Part shown: positions 41,871 through 56,360 of the stretch, piece by piece
How the letters are laid out: every line of letters starts with the position of its first letter
How positions within the stretch are numbered: the first letter of the stretch is position 1
Origin: Euleptes europaea
Taxonomy: Eukaryota > Chordata > Lepidosauria > Squamata > Sphaerodactylidae
Length of the DNA: 64,000 nucleotides
Reading direction: 5' to 3'
Assembly: GCF_029931775.1 (NCBI RefSeq)
Contig: NC_079312.1
Span: forward strand, 8,873,821-8,937,820
Position numbers and translations under genes: made by a program
Notes under the pieces: model-generated
Told to the model about the DNA's origin: nothing
The model's input: the letters and a program-made list of their open reading frames with translations, nothing else
Databases searched by the model: none

Positions 41871-42349
41871 GCATGGAAAGGGGCTGACCCACCTGCTTCC
41901 ACTTCCCAAGGGCAAAAGGGCACAGCGCTGCTATGGAGGAGGAGGAGAGGAGGAGGAGGAGGAGGAAGGGCTCCTCTGACAAATCCCCCTTTCTGCGCCT
42001 TAGGGTCTGTTTTGTGTGACTCACCCGAGGGTCAAGGAGAGCCACAGTCATTGTCTCCCACCCAACGCCCCTCTTCTTCCCAGCCCCCTTCGACCTCCCT
42101 GCAGCACCCCCGGCTCTGCCCCATCCCTGCCTCCCTCTGCCTCTCCTTCATCGACGTGCCTCTGCAGCCCGGAGCCCCGTCCAGCCTCCAAAGGGGCCAC
42201 CAGGCTCCTCCTGGGGCAGGGAGAGGGGGGGGGAGCTCTTTTCCACCCCCCTGCTCCGCCTCCCCTCCTTTCTCTCCGCCTGGGGTCTTGCATTGCAGCC
42301 CCCGGCCCCTATTTCCCCTTCCTCCGCCCCATATTCCCCTTTTGCTCAC

Positions 42350-42490
42350 CAGCTTCCCTCCCAGCCATTCAAGCGGAAGCCCGGGAGAGTCAGAGGCGAC
42401 TTCCTCCAGCCCAGAGCAGGAAACCCCCTCCGCGCCCCCCCCCATTTGCCTCTCTAGGACTGACTGCGCCTGGCTCTCTCTTTTTAACCC
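42350..42490 (-). CDS. ZNF2 candidate exon 1 (5' UTR and first codons)
   Basis: TGA ATG GCT GGG AGG GAA GCT G leads into donor gtgagc. Coding starts at 42368 and gives MAGREA plus one base, phase 1, fitting the linker exons. The ATG is directly preceded by a stop. The surrounding 41870-42550 is GC-rich and conserved in all units, consistent with a CpG-island promoter. Confidence 0.5.
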
Positions 42491-42552
42491 TTAGAGAGCC
42501 TTTCAGCCGTTCAAGGGTCTCAGCGCAGAAAATGCAAACAGAGCATCTAGAG

Positions 42553-42840
42553 CAGTGGTTCCCAACCTTTTTTTGACCAGGGACCCCTAGCACCTTTTTG
42601 TTCGGTGCAGGTGACCCCAAGGTTCAAAATAAAAATTCCGAGAATTTGAAAATAAACTTTAATCATAACTGTTAGTTAAACATTAAACTTAGAATAATAT
42701 TTGGATATATATATATTTATAATAGAGAACTTTTAATTGAAAATATTAATTTATTATGGGCTTATAACTTTGTTTCACGGACCTTAATTTAGTTCTCGCG
42801 GACCCCTGGGGGTCCACGGACCCCTGGCTGGGAACCAGTG
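42553..42840. mobile_element. hAT-type MITE, copy 1
   Basis: Termini cagtggttcccaacc and ggctgggaaccagtg are inverted. The flanks are atctagag and atctacac, a diverged 8-base target duplication. Confidence 0.85.
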
Positions 42841-42849
42841 ATCTACACA

Positions 42850-43050
42850 GTGGGGAACAAAGCAGCTTACATTGGTCTCCTCTCCTCCTTTTTATCTGCA
42901 AAAAAAATCCTGTGTGGTAGGGTAGCCTGAAAGTATCTGACTGGTCCAAAATCACTCAGTCAGCTTCCTCAGCGAGATGGGGATTCAAACCCAGGTCTCC
43001 CAGACCCTACTGTGAAGCTGCAACTACTACACCACACTGGCTTTCATAGA
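42850..43050 (-). repeat. tRNA-derived SINE, minus orientation
   Basis: gggaacaaagcagcttacat begins it. The reversed tRNA head has ggattcaaacccaggtctcc and ctactacaccacactggct. Confidence 0.78.
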
Positions 43051-43149
43051 TTGGCTGCTGTTGAACAGTAACAAGCAGACAGGCCAAGATGTGTCATGCA
43101 AGTCAGGTGGTATCAAGTCACTCACAGGCTGCTGCCAGGCCTACACATG

Positions 43150-43360
43150 AACACACATGAAGCTGAATCAGACCCTTGGTCCATCAAAGTCAGTATTGTC
43201 TACTCATACCGGCAGCAGCTCTCCAGGGTCTCAGGCTGAGATCTTTCCCATCACCTGCTCGCCTAGTCCCTTTAACTGGAGATGCCGGGGATTGAACCTG
43301 GGACCTTCTGCATGCCAAGCAGATGCTCTACCACTGAGCCACAGCCCCTCCCCAAGGCTT
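43150..43360 (-). repeat. tRNA-derived SINE, minus orientation
   Basis: catgaagctgaatcagaccc through ggagatgccggggattgaac to gctctaccactgagccacag is the reversed form of the family at 12320. Confidence 0.82.
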
Positions 43361-43362
43361 AG

Positions 43363-43580
43363 GGTTGCCAACCTCCAAGGAGGACTTGGAGATCCCATGG
43401 AATTACAAATGAACTCCAGAACAGACATATGTTCCCTTGGAGGTAATGACAGCTTTGGAGGGTGGACTCTGTGGTATTATACTAAGGCCTCTCCCCCCCC
43501 CCCAAAAAAAACCCAGCCCTCCTCAGACTTCACTAAAAAAATCTCCAGTAATTTCCCAACCTAGAGCTGGCAACCCTAGC
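43363..43580. repeat. Short terminal-inverted repeat
   Basis: It lies between agggttgccaacctcc and tggcaaccctag, a relative of 9977-10193. A run of C/A near 43490 interrupts it. Confidence 0.6.
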
Positions 43581-44425
43581 CATGCCTGGCCCCAGCGAGT
43601 CCTCCCTCAAAGGCCAAACTAGGTATGGGAAGGGCCCTGCCCCCCCCCACCCCGCCTTTTACTGGCAGAACAATGCCTGGAATCTGGCTGCCTAGTAACA
43701 GTCATTGAAGGAATCTGTTCCTTAAAGCTACAGGCACTTCTGTTATCATTTTTGGCTTTTTAAAACCCAAAGTTTTTTGGGGTTTTTTAAGAGTTCAGTT
43801 TTTCTACAACCCTGGGGCCCTTTTCGGGTTTGTAAAAAAGATCTGTCTTGCCCATTAACAATTCCAATCACTGGATTTAAGTATCCAAAGATTTGCCGAC
43901 TTTGCTATTAGAATATTAGACAAGCGGAGACCCGCAAATTTCGCAGGGGGGATTCCATCTCCCCCCATTGCAGCTCCAGACCTCCTTTCTCCACCTAGCC
44001 CTGCTCTCTTGCCACGCCAGGCCTCTCCCTACTCCTACTCCTCAGCTCCACTCTCTAGTCTGCTCGCCCAGCACAGCACCAGGTGAGCATGGCAAGTCCA
44101 GGCCTCCTTCCCATTTACCTAAAAGCCTGGAGTGGCCCCAACCATCTGCCAATGCAGCGGTGCAGGCCCTGGAGCTGCTCCTGGCCTCTGCTGCTGACAC
44201 AGCTGAGCCCGGTTTTCTGTGGCCATGGCAGCTGAAGATCACTGTCTGCGCATATGCTCTTTCAAAAATTGGGGGGGATTTATACCCTGGTTTTTTAATT
44301 TCAGATTTTCCTGCAACCCAGGGGGTACCCTGAATCAGCAGAAAAACCTGTTGGGGGGCACTCTGCCCCCTATCTGTGGATTTAAGTATCCACAGGCAGG
44401 GGACAGACTTGGGAATTAGATATAT

Positions 44426-44710
44426 CAGTGGTTCCCAACCTTTTTTTGACCAGGGACTACTAGGACTTTTTTGTTCGGCACAGGGACCCCAAGGTTCAAA
44501 AGAAAAATTCTGAGAATTTGAAAATAAACTTTAATCATAACTGTTAGTTAAACGTTAAACTTAGAATAATATTTGAATATATATTTTTATAATAGAGAAC
44601 TTTTCATTGAAAATATTAATTTATTATGGGTTCATAACTTTGTTTCGCGGACCTTAATTTAGTTCTCGCGGACCCCTGGGGGTCCACGGACCCCCGGTTG
44701 GGAACCAGTG
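44426..44710. mobile_element. hAT-type MITE, copy 2
   Basis: Perfect 8-base duplication agatatat at 44418-44425 and 44711-44718. Inverted ends cagtggttcccaacc and ggttgggaaccagtg. Confidence 0.92.
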
Positions 44711-44734
44711 AGATATATAGATCAGCAGTATAGT

Positions 44735-46620
44735 TCTCTAAGTGCGGGAGTAAAACAGAGTTGTGCTTACCTGAAACTGCTGTTCATTGAGGTCTTCTGT
44801 GCAGAATCACGGGGGACTGATTTTTCTTCTTACAAGCTTAATTCCACAAGGGGGAGTTCCTCCCCTAGCCTGCCCAGCAACCGCTTCCCACCCAAGCTGT
44901 CACATGTCTAGGGGTGAAGCATCCCCTCTTCCCTCAGGTCCTACTTGCCTCCACCAGCTCTACCATCACATAGTCCAGTAAGAGAGCTAGTAGCGGGGTA
45001 GGAGGGAGGGATGAGTGTCTGCACAGAAGACTTCAATGAACAGCAGTTACAGATAAATGAAATTCTGTTTTCATTTTCAGTGTTCAGCGCAGCCCACCAT
45101 GGGGATTTTAGCAAGCTTACCTTCTGACGGAGGAGGGCAGCCTCTTACTGGAACAGTGTATGTAAAACGGCCCTCGTCACATCTGCATCCTTTCTTGCTT
45201 GAACATCCAATGTGTAATGTCTCACATGTCTCCTCTGTTGACCAGGTGGCCAATCTGCAAATATCAACTAGAGGTACTCTATGATAGAAAGCTGCTGAAG
45301 ATCCCATAGACCTGGTAGAATGGACTTCACACTCAAAGGACAATTCTTCCCTGCTGACTTTTATGCTCCCAGAATAGCAGACACCACCCACCTGGAAATA
45401 GCCTGCAGGGATGCTGCCTTCCCTTTCGTTGGGCCCCAATAACAAATAAACAATGACTTTTGTTGTCTGAAATATTTTGTTCTATCCAGGTAATAAAGTA
45501 TTGCTTTTTTAATACCCAAACTATGTAACATTTTTTCTGCTGTAGACATGGGATTGGGGAAAAAAGTAGGAAGTGAAATATCCTGAGTCAAATGGAATTT
45601 TGACACTACCTTGGGTAAGAAATCTAAACTGGGATGTAGTCTAATCTTGTCTGGAAAAACCTTCAAGAAAGGGTGGTCAATCCTTAAGGCAGCTAGTTTG
45701 CTCACTCTTCTGGTAGAGGTTACTGCCACCAGAAAAGCCACCTTCATAGACAAATAACTCAAAGAACAAGAGGCTAATGGTTCAAATGGTGGGGCCATGA
45801 GCTTAGCAAGTACTAGTGACAATGACCATTGAGAGACTAACTTAGGTCTTGGGGGAAACACATTCAAAAGACCCTTGCGAAAAAATTTTAACCAGATTTT
45901 GAACAAGTATAGACTACTTGCTCATGAAATGCCATGATGGCTGCTAAATGTACACACACTGAAGAGACTGATAAACCCTTCTGTGATAAAGACATCAAAT
46001 ATTCTAGCACTTTACCTACTGGGCAGGTAATAGGTGAGCATTCTTGGGTCTGAGCCCACAATTCAAATAATTCCCACTTCCTACCATTCAATTTTCTGAT
46101 AGAGGGTTTCCTGGATTGTAAAATAATCTCTTGTACTGCTTGAGGTCTAAATTCTTGGGTCTATAAACCATGCTGTCAAGTGTAGATTGGTGACTTCGTG
46201 ATGCACTAGACCCTCCCATTACAAGAGATCTCTGACCTTGGGTAGCCGAACTCAATTCTGGTCTGCCAGTCTGACGAGGAGGGGAAACCAGATTTGTCTT
46301 GACCAACAAGGGACAATTAAAATACACCTTGTTTGATCCTGAATCAACTTTCATAGAACCATTGGTAACAATGGGAATGGGGGAAAGGCCTCCCATGTGA
46401 TCTGAAAAGCATCTCCTATGAAGTATGGATTGTAACCTGCGAGGGAGCAAAACCTGTCCTCCTTTCTTTTGAACCAGTTGGTGAACTAGTCCCCATAAAC
46501 TGAAAATGCACCTACCTAAGTCGGCTCCCAAGCGGAAGGATCACAACCATAGGTCCTCTTCAGAACCGGCATCAAAGAAACATCTGGCCTGAAGGAAAAG
46601 TCAGGGCATCACTACTTTAG
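44735..46620 (-). mobile_element. DIRS-like retroelement fossil (3' part with tyrosine recombinase)
   Basis: The minus strand carries a tyrosine recombinase region (SMKVAFLVAVTSTRRVSKLA, then RLHPSLDFLPK and KKAILYYLDRT), preceded by its N-terminal helical part and by a short stretch of the upstream polyprotein. An inverted pair (gctgttcattgaggtcttct near 44785 and its complement near 45025-45045) fits the terminal repeat system of DIRS elements. It is a broken fossil with several breaks and without a reverse transcriptase core. Confidence 0.72.
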
Positions 46621-46869
46621 ACTACTTAAATTTATTTTCCTTCACAAAGTGAGTTCATTGTTTCCATAGTCCTTACAGGCAAAGAACCATTGCCTCTTGG
46701 CAATGCACCATATTAAAGCAGGCTTATATAATTAATGGGCGTTTTCCCACTTTAAGGGTCATCATTTTCATGCTATTTTTCTACACAAATTTAGCCTTTT
46801 TGACAGGGAAAAAAGATTTGATAGTATCTCATTTGCTTTTACCTTGGGGGCATGAATGGTCAGAGATGG

Positions 46870-47645
46870 GTGTCAGGATACTCAGGGTTGGTTAACATTG
46901 TTAGAGCACAGACGCTTGCTTCCCAAGTAAAAGGACAACTCATTTCTTTTCAGATATAAACAAAACAGTATTCTTTAATATTTAACAGCAACTTGATAAG
47001 AACAATAGAAAAATGCAGAACTGGATACAGGAGAACTATCTTTGTTCTTATTCTATATTAATTCCAATTTACAATCTTCCGATGCCTTTTCTGTCAACGT
47101 TCTCATGGGGAGGGGAAATCTCCTCTTCCCAGGTCTTCAATGTAGCAATCCCTCTGTGGACTTTGCCTTTAGACTGAATGTAGACTGGGGTCTAGCTCTC
47201 TCCGTGGCTATTCAGCCCTTCCTGGTCTATAGCTTCCTTAGCTCTCAGGCTCCCTCCACCTCCAGAGAGAATTCTCTGGAGCAAGTATCTGGACTTCAAC
47301 TCTGCCCGTTTTCTGAAGTCCTTCAGAGCTCTTCCTCTGGATGACTAAGCTAGTTCTACTTATAGGTTGAAGAAGGATTGAAACATCTAACTTTTGATTG
47401 GCTCATATCAAAGGTTGCTAAAGGGGCCAATAAGAGTGCTACATTCTCCTCACAGGCTGATTGGTTCTTCTCTTATCAGGCTAAGGACCAATACAACAGC
47501 TCTATTTCCCCTCCTTTTTCTCTAATTGGTTAGCTTGTCAAACCCTAAATTTGCATGATTACACATAAAGACCTTAAATTCATTCTAATACCTATACTTT
47601 TCTGTTTACAATCATATATATACATGGGTTTTTTATTTCTTCACA
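46870..47645 (-). mobile_element. Possible solo LTR
   Basis: The segment starts tgtcaggatac, ends ttcttcaca, and holds several CCAAT boxes on both strands (gattggct, ccaataag, gattggtt, aattggtt), typical of U3 regions. No matched target duplication was found, so boundaries and class are tentative. Confidence 0.35.
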
Positions 47646-47989
47646 GGCGGAAAGCATCTTCTGGAGGAAAATGTTTTGGTTTACTGAAGAAAATTATTTG
47701 TGTTAATATTTTTGGTATCTTTTAAGCAGCACAGAACTGTGATCTGTAAACAGGTCGGCTTTGTCTTTGGGCTACCATCCCTCCCCCCCCTATGGTTCAC
47801 CCTTCCCTGGGGGAGAATGGGGGGAGGAGTGTTTAAGACTCATTTGGGGATGATGACCTCTGTCCCCTCCCCCAATATCTGCCTTATCACTGTCTGATGG
47901 GCCCATAATTGAGACATCCAGGTTTCCAGATCTTGGAATGGAGCTTGGAAGAGGCTGAGTTTGAGCACCACTCTGTGAATGGCGGGTGT

Positions 47990-50373
<2,384 letters not shown>

Positions 50374-50429
50374 CTGTTGAAAGAAAGGGGAATCTGGTGT
50401 CATGATATGACAGTTTCCACAAATACCTA

Positions 50430-50770
50430 ATTTCAAATCCAGCAGCACCTTACAGACCAACAAGTTACTGGCTATGCTTTCAAGAATGAAAATCCCTTTG
50501 TCAGATATGAGTTGGAATGGAGATCTCCAAGGCCTTATATCCCAGTCAGAGGGTGGAAAGGGAGTTCCAAAGAAGGAACTCAGGATGCAGAGGTACACTG
50601 CACATTGGAAGTAGATACATTAGAGCAGACGAGAAATGCTTAGGGGCATTGTAATCTCCCCTTGAAGCTTATCTGTATAAGGACTGCAACTCTCAGGTCA
50701 GCAATTGAATGACCTGGAAGATTAAAATAATCTGCCACTGGCTTTGGAGTGTTGTAGTTTTTAATGTCAG
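50430..50770 (-). repeat. Dispersed repeat with hammerhead-like core, copy 3
   Basis: The unit 3 version of 2600-2965, about 92% identical to unit 2 over 196 bases. The segment cgtatctgg is shortened near 50465. Confidence 0.6.
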
Positions 50771-50784
50771 ATTTATGTCCATTT

Positions 50785-51075
50785 AAGAAGAAGAGTTGGT
50801 TTTTATATGCTAATTTTCTCTACCTTTTAAGGAGAATCAAACCAGCTTACAATCTCCTTCCTCTCCCCACAACAGACACCTTGTGAGGTAGGTTAGGCTG
50901 AGACAGCTTAAAGAGAACTGCGACTAGCTCAAAGTCACCCAGCTGGCTTCATGTGTAGGAGTGGGGAAACCAACCCGGTTATCAGATCAGAGTCCATCGC
51001 TCATGAGAAGGAGTGGGGAATCAAATCCAGTTCTCCACATTAGAGCCCACTGCTCTTAACCACTTCACCTGGCTG
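50785..51075 (-). repeat. tRNA-derived SINE, minus orientation
   Basis: gagaatcaaaccagcttac through ggaatcaaatccagttctcc to ccacttcacctggctgg is the unit 3 equivalent of 29220-29520. Confidence 0.75.
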
Positions 51076-51210
51076 GATCTGTTTGTCCAATGTACAGAGC
51101 AGAAGGTCATTGCTGACATTTGATGCCATATATGAGAAGTTCCCAAACCTTTTGAATCATGGAACAAATATAAGACCATGTTAGATAATCTATATAACAA
51201 TTGGAAAACC

Positions 51211-51345
51211 TTGTCGAAGGCTTTCACGGTCAGAGTTCATTGGTTCTTGTAGGTTATCCGGGCTGTGTAACCATGGTTACAATTTATACCTGTCTTATTT
51301 ATCTGCACAGACCACGGTTACACAGCCCGGATAATCTACAAGAAC
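51211..51345. mobile_element. Palindromic Penelope-like insertion P4, short form
   Basis: caattggaaaacc at 51198-51210 is repeated at 51346-51358. The centre of the palindrome, with the hammerhead-like core, is missing. Units 1 and 2 keep the unoccupied site (aacaatttgaaaaccattaa at about 3608 and 30006). Confidence 0.8.
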
Positions 51346-51358
51346 CAATTGGAAAACC

Positions 51359-51945
51359 ATTAATTTAGTTTAAAATAACTCTGAATACAACAATATATCT
51401 AATAGTGTCAATTAGTTCTTGCCTGTAGTGGTCTTAATTCCAGTGACTGCTGGACAACCATATTAGTTGATGTCATACTGCAGGAGGGAAGGAGGTGGAG
51501 AGGAGGGAATTAAAAAAGAGAAATAATGGGGGAGAAAATGGAAAAGGAAGGGGAGGAGAAGGGAGGGAAAGAGGAAGGGAAAGGGAGGCCAGCTTCTGAC
51601 GGTAGCCGCTGCTGCCCTCAACCACAAGCCTGGTGGAATATTTCCGTCTTACATGCCCTGTGGAATTGAACCAAATCCTGCAGGGTGTGGGTCTCATCAG
51701 GGAGTTCCACCAGGCTGGGGCCAGGGCTCAGAAAGCCCTGGTCCTGGTTGAGGACAGCCAGATGCTCTTAGGGCCAGGGATCACTAATACATTTTTCTGG
51801 CTGATTTTAAGGCTCTCTGGGAGGTGTATATGGAGAGGAGGTCCCACAGATACAGTGGCCCTAAACCGTTGAGGGCTTTAAAGGTTAATACTAAAACCTT
51901 GAATTTGATTGAGAATTCAACCTGGAGCCAGTGCAGATAAATAAG
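51359..51945 (-). mobile_element. L2-like LINE 3' UTR
   Basis: aaaataactctgaatacaac, ctcaaccacaagcctggtgg and tcaacctggagccagtgcag match 3640-4200 in unit 1. No RT part is left. Confidence 0.7.
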
Positions 51946-52109
51946 ACAGATATAAATTGAATGAGCAGTTTTTCAGATTGTATATTATTCTGGACAAATA
52001 AGACAAATGTGATCTGATGAAGATCTTTACAAAACAGGATAGGAGATGGCAACCCATCTGTATTTATCTATTAGTACTGAAAAAGATGATCTGTAGTTAT
52101 TTTTTTACT

Positions 52110-52575
52110 GATACTGAAAAATCAAGCAGGTGCAGAGGAGAGCAACAAGGATGATCATGGGCCTGGAGACCAAGCCCTATGAGGAAAGGCTGAGGGAGTT
52201 GGGAATGTTTAGTCTGGAGAAGAGGAGGTTGAGGGGAACATGATTGCTCTTTTTAAGTATTTGAAGGGCTATCACTTAGAGGAGAGCAGGGAGCAGTTCC
52301 TGTTGGCAGCAGAGGATAGGAATTGCAATAATGGGTTTAAATTGAGGGTGGAAAGGTACTGGCTGGATATTAGGGGGGAAATTTACATTACAGTAAGAGA
52401 TGTTCAACAGTGGAATCAGCTACCTAGGGAGGTGGTGAGTTCCCCCTCACTTGCAGTCTTTAAGCAGAGGCTGGACAAGCACTTGACAGGGATGCTCTAG
52501 GCTGATCCTGCACTGAGCAGAGGGTTGGACTAGATGGCCTGTATGGCCCCTTCCAACTCTATGATTCTATATGAT
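52110..52575 (+). mobile_element. CR1 LINE 3' end
   Basis: ggagagcaacaaggatgatc, gagaagaggaggttgagg, the gactagatggcctgtatggc block and a terminal attctatatgatt give a standard CR1 3' end. Confidence 0.92.
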
Positions 52576-53185
52576 TGGTCTGTCCCCATTCCTCTCTCCC
52601 TGCTAAGACCCTTCCAGCACGTTTATTGGATTCCCTAATCAGCTTCTGATGGGCTGCTCCAGACAAAAGACAATCGGCATTAATCAGAAGAGACAAATCC
52701 TGGCTAGGGTTTAAAATACACTGGGAAAGCCAGGATTGGCATATTGTTTAACCCAGAACCTTCACAATCATATGCAACACGGCTCCGAGCGGGAGAAGGG
52801 AGGTTAAATGCGTTAATATGACTGATGTCTGGGGTTGCTTTGGGTCACGCCTCTATGCTGAAGCTCATCCTTTGCTTTGCAGGCACAACGTCCCTGGATG
52901 AAGGCCTGTCCTGTTCAGTTAAAGGGACCTCAGGCTGCCAAACACCCTTGCCAGAGAGGACAATACTTGGCTTGATTGGACATAAGTGATCTAAGTTGGC
53001 AGAAGAAGTTGCTTATTTTTGTGGTTTCAAGATCCACAGGTATCATTTCAGCCTTCACAACTCATCTAAGTACTTTGGAGGAGAAACTCTAACTGTGAGG
53101 ATAAATAAGGCCAGGGAAATCCACCCAACCTTAGAAGGAAGCACAGACAGCACATAGTTCCTAGGATAGATATCTAAGCAGCTAC

Positions 53186-53278
53186 CTGCCAGTCCCTCCT
53201 CTTCATCAGAGCTCAGGAGAAACAGCTCTTCCTCCTCTTCCAGCTGGGAAATGAGGCCAGGTTTGGCCATCTGAGGTC
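53186..53278 (-). CDS. ZNF3 proximal KRAB B-box exon
   Basis: The 93-base exon has donor GGCAG|gtagct and acceptor aaaaag. It reads PQMAKPGLISQLEEEEELF, then LLSSDEEEGLAG. Phase is 1 at both ends. Confidence 0.9.
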
Positions 53279-53865
53279 CTTTTTATCAGAAAAAAACCAC
53301 ACAATTAGGTCTGCTTTGTGCACATAGGTTCAACAGTTCCAAACAAGATTAACTCTGTCCCTTCAAAAATGCATAACAGGTAACTAAGGGGGGGGGGAGG
53401 GAAGGGGAGTACAGTATGGGGCCAAGAATCATCCATCCGGCACTGCAAGTTCTCTCCCAACTCCATAGTCAGGTCTGATTGAAATGCCAACTGAAAACTA
53501 AGTAAGGGGCAGAGAAGCCAGCAGAGGTCCCTCCACAGCCACATCTTTAGCCCAGGTAAGGGAAGGCCCAGACTGGAGGGATGCTCCTCCTTAGACCACC
53601 CTACCTTCTCCAGACCAGGCATCCCCTGGCACTGCTTCTGGTGCCCTCTCATGTGGTCAAGGCACAGGACTGCCAGGCAAGGACTCCCTTTCTGCAAGGA
53701 AAACCCAGAAACCCTCCCACATCAGAGGAAAGATCACAGATGGTGGCAGAGATCAGCCAGTGGGCCCAGGGCAGACAGCCTGACTACCTCCTTCCTCAAT
53801 AATCACTTCCTTGCAGTCATTCCTCCCAGCAAGAGGGAGACAATCCAGTAGAAGAGGATCCTCAC

Positions 53866-53992
53866 CCAGAGAGGCCACGTTCCCAAAATTCTCCAGCATG
53901 ACTTCCTTGTACAGCGCTCTCTGGGCTGGGTGCAGCAGGGTCCACTCCCCCTGGGCGAAATACACAGCCACCTCCTCAAAGGACACCCCACC
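53866..53992 (-). CDS. ZNF3 proximal KRAB A-box exon
   Basis: The 127-base exon has acceptor cttgcag and donor CTGG|gtgagg. It reads [35 protein letters not shown] and NVASLG. Thr is replaced by Ala in the TQGEW motif. Confidence 0.95.
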
Positions 53993-54560
53993 CTGCAAGA
54001 AAAAGGAGGAATCATTACTTTACATCACTGGAAAGTTGGCCCATGGAGGAACAGCCAAAAACAAAGGTAGTAAATTAACAGTGGAAGACCAGAAGAAAGG
54101 GCAAGACAGAAGAGCCCCCAAGGGGATGTCACATGTTCATGATTGTAATAATATGTATCCATATTAACCTATGTATTCTTATGTAGTTTGATCAGAACCA
54201 TTACAAAGGTAGCAATATGGGGAAAACATGGTTAGGATGGAGTTCCTGGGAGGAGCCAGGAATGAGAGAAGTCTCACACCCACTTTGGGTTTCTCCTCAG
54301 TTGGAGCCTGAGCAGATTGAGAGAAAGCCGAGACTGAGAGAGCTCTGTGAGTTATCACCATAAAGTTTGAAAGTGTGTCTGGAGACTGAGAGCGTTTTAA
54401 TGTAAACACTGAAATAACACACTCTGAAACAACACTGGTACACTTGCCTCAGGTGCACTAAGCTGTGTGTGTGTGCTCTCTGTGTGTTAAGTGCTGTCAA
54501 GGCACTTCCAACTCATGGCAACCCTATGAATTAACGACCTCCAAAATGTCCTATTGTTAA

Positions 54561-54605
54561 CAGCCACATCCCCAAAATTCTCCAGCATGACTTCCTTGTA
54601 CAGGG
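54561..54605 (-). pseudogene. KRAB A-box relic inside the ZNF3 proximal intron
   Basis: The minus strand reads [14 protein letters not shown], cleaner than its unit 1 equivalent at 7851-7898, and is fused to the same dispersed repeat. No splice donor is present. Confidence 0.68.
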
Positions 54606-54699
54606 AATTTGTTAAAGCACACAGCTGAGGGGCACCCAAAAAAATACGTAAAAAATGCACCTGCTATCATCACGAACAGCTATGGCTGGTTTTAAAGGA

Positions 54700-54860
54700 A
54701 GTGGGTGTGCCACAACATCTGATCGTTTTGATGCACAACCTTTACTCTGGACAAGAGGCCATGGCTAGGACAGAATATAGAGAAACAGAATGGTTCCAAT
54801 TGGCAAAGGTGTTAGACAAGGATGTATTTTATTTCCCTATCTCTTCAATCTGTAGATGTG
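54700..54860 (+). mobile_element. RTE/BovB-like LINE fragment
   Basis: aatggttccaattggcaaag, gttagacaaggatgtatttt and ctcttcaatctg match the RT QGCIL region of 39380-39440, in broken frame. Confidence 0.6.
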
Positions 54861-55135
54861 GGGAAGAGGCCAGAAAAGTCCATATGGTAAAGGACAAAAT
54901 AGTTTTCTGTGGGATGTTCATGGTCCAGGATTCTTTCACGGCCTCTGGTTGGTCTTCTCTGCGCATGCCATCCTAGGCAGGGGGTGACCATTTTCTTGGC
55001 TCCCCAGGGGAAGCCTCAGATCTACCAGCGCCAGAACCAAGGGCAAGGGGCCTGATCCTCTGAGCCTTGCAACAGAGAAGGAAGCCTCATTGCCATCCTC
55101 CACACACCTCCCCAGTGGAGCCCCTTCCCATGTAC

Positions 55136-55221
55136 CTCAGCTGGCTTCATGGTGTCTCTTTTCCCTTCAGAACATGGAGGAGATGGCAGAAAAGGCATCA
55201 AGGGTGTCTTTTCACTGTTGC
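55136..55221 (-). CDS. ZNF3 proximal linker exon
   Basis: The 86-base exon with acceptor tctcag and donor GAG|gtacat reads NSEKTPLMPFLPSPPC, then SEGKRDTMKPAE. Phase is 1 in and 0 out. Since exon 1 of this unit lacks its ATG, the LMPF methionine is the best visible start. Confidence 0.77.
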
Positions 55222-56039
55222 CTGAGAGGGAGAGAAAGAGAAAGGGTGGGAAACCTTTTTCAGTGCACACATTTTCTGTGCCAGTCCCTTCAGGGAACAA
55301 CTTTTCTGATTAGCTTCAGTAGATCTAGGCAGGCTCAGAAGAGTTTGGCCTAATATCTCTTCCAGCCATTCTATATGGGGGCTCTCCCACCTCCCTTCTT
55401 CACCTATCCCCCTCCCTTCTGGGAAATGCCTCCTCTCCCCCTCTGCAAATCCATTCTGGGGCAGTGAGTCCCTGACCCTGCCTGAAGCCACATCACTCCC
55501 TCCTCCCTTCAGAGGGAAGCCAAGATCTACTCGCCTGCCCCACACAACTAGGAGAATGCGTTGGGAATGGGGTGGCAGAGCCCTGAGCTAAAGGAATGGA
55601 CTGCCTGGCTTGAGGTGTCTGGTGGGAGTTGCCAGCTAGGAATGAAAATCTCCCTGAACAGAGAAAACCAGTTCTGCAGGAAAATATTTTTGCACCCTCT
55701 GCCTGTGCTGGCCATGATGCTTGTCTGTAGCAGGGAGATTTTAAAAGAAGGAAAAATGTGTCCCTCCACCCACAGTCTATGCATGGAAAAAGCAGGAGAA
55801 AAGTTCCGAAATTTATACAGGTTATTGATTTAGAATAGAAATTTTTAAAGGAAGAACTGGGGCGGGGGGCAATCTAAAGTGTAGGATTATGTGCTTCGGG
55901 AATGTCAATTTCACAGCAAAGTGGGTCTGGCAAAGATAGCAGAAAAGACAGGGGAAAGTCCAGGAGGTGACTAAATGCTCCGTGAATGTTGTGGGGAAGC
56001 AAGGGAAAAACCCACTTCCACAAAGCATCAAATCTGGAC

Positions 56040-56160
56040 CAAATCGCCTGTGTGGAAAGGACTAACGCTCCTGCTTCCATTTCCAACACAGTGTTGATAC
56101 TGAAGAGGAAGTTTTCGTCAAAATACCCCCCTTTCCACTGTTAACAGATTTTAAGTCTTG
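56040..56160 (-). promoter_or_regulatory. Relic of an exon 1/promoter flank outside the proximal cassette of unit 3
   Basis: ctcctgcttccatttcc, a gttgatactgaagaggaag block and tttcc aligned with 14085-14170 suggest that the proximal cassette once had its own copy of the promoter region. It is cut off before the exon 1 donor. Confidence 0.4.
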
Positions 56161-56194
56161 GTTTTTGGAGACTGTAAAAGCTGTTGAACAGAGA

Positions 56195-56360
56195 TGGTCA
56201 ACCTCCCACTAAGGCATGGAGATCTCCTGGAATTAGAACTATTCTCCAGGTTTCGAAGATGGGTTCCCTTTGAGGGAGGGGAAGGCATCTTTGGAGAGTG
56301 AACTCTGTGGCATTATACCCTGCTAAGCTCCACTGGAGGATCTGCAATGGAGAACCCCCT
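56195..56360. repeat. Short repeat of the agggttgcca family, partial
   Basis: gagatctcctggaattagaa and gtgaactctgtggcattata resemble 43385-43480. The ends are worn. Confidence 0.45.

Noticed and set aside
42120-42300. Bacterial-type promoters, ribosome-binding sites or terminators
   Set aside because: The sequence is from a vertebrate nuclear genome; such signals do not apply.
42012-42576. Open frames of up to 186 codons on both strands in the GC-rich block, repeated at 61104-61723
   Set aside because: They are Pro/Ser- or Gly/Arg-rich on both strands and differ by frame between copies. Composition of a promoter island explains them.
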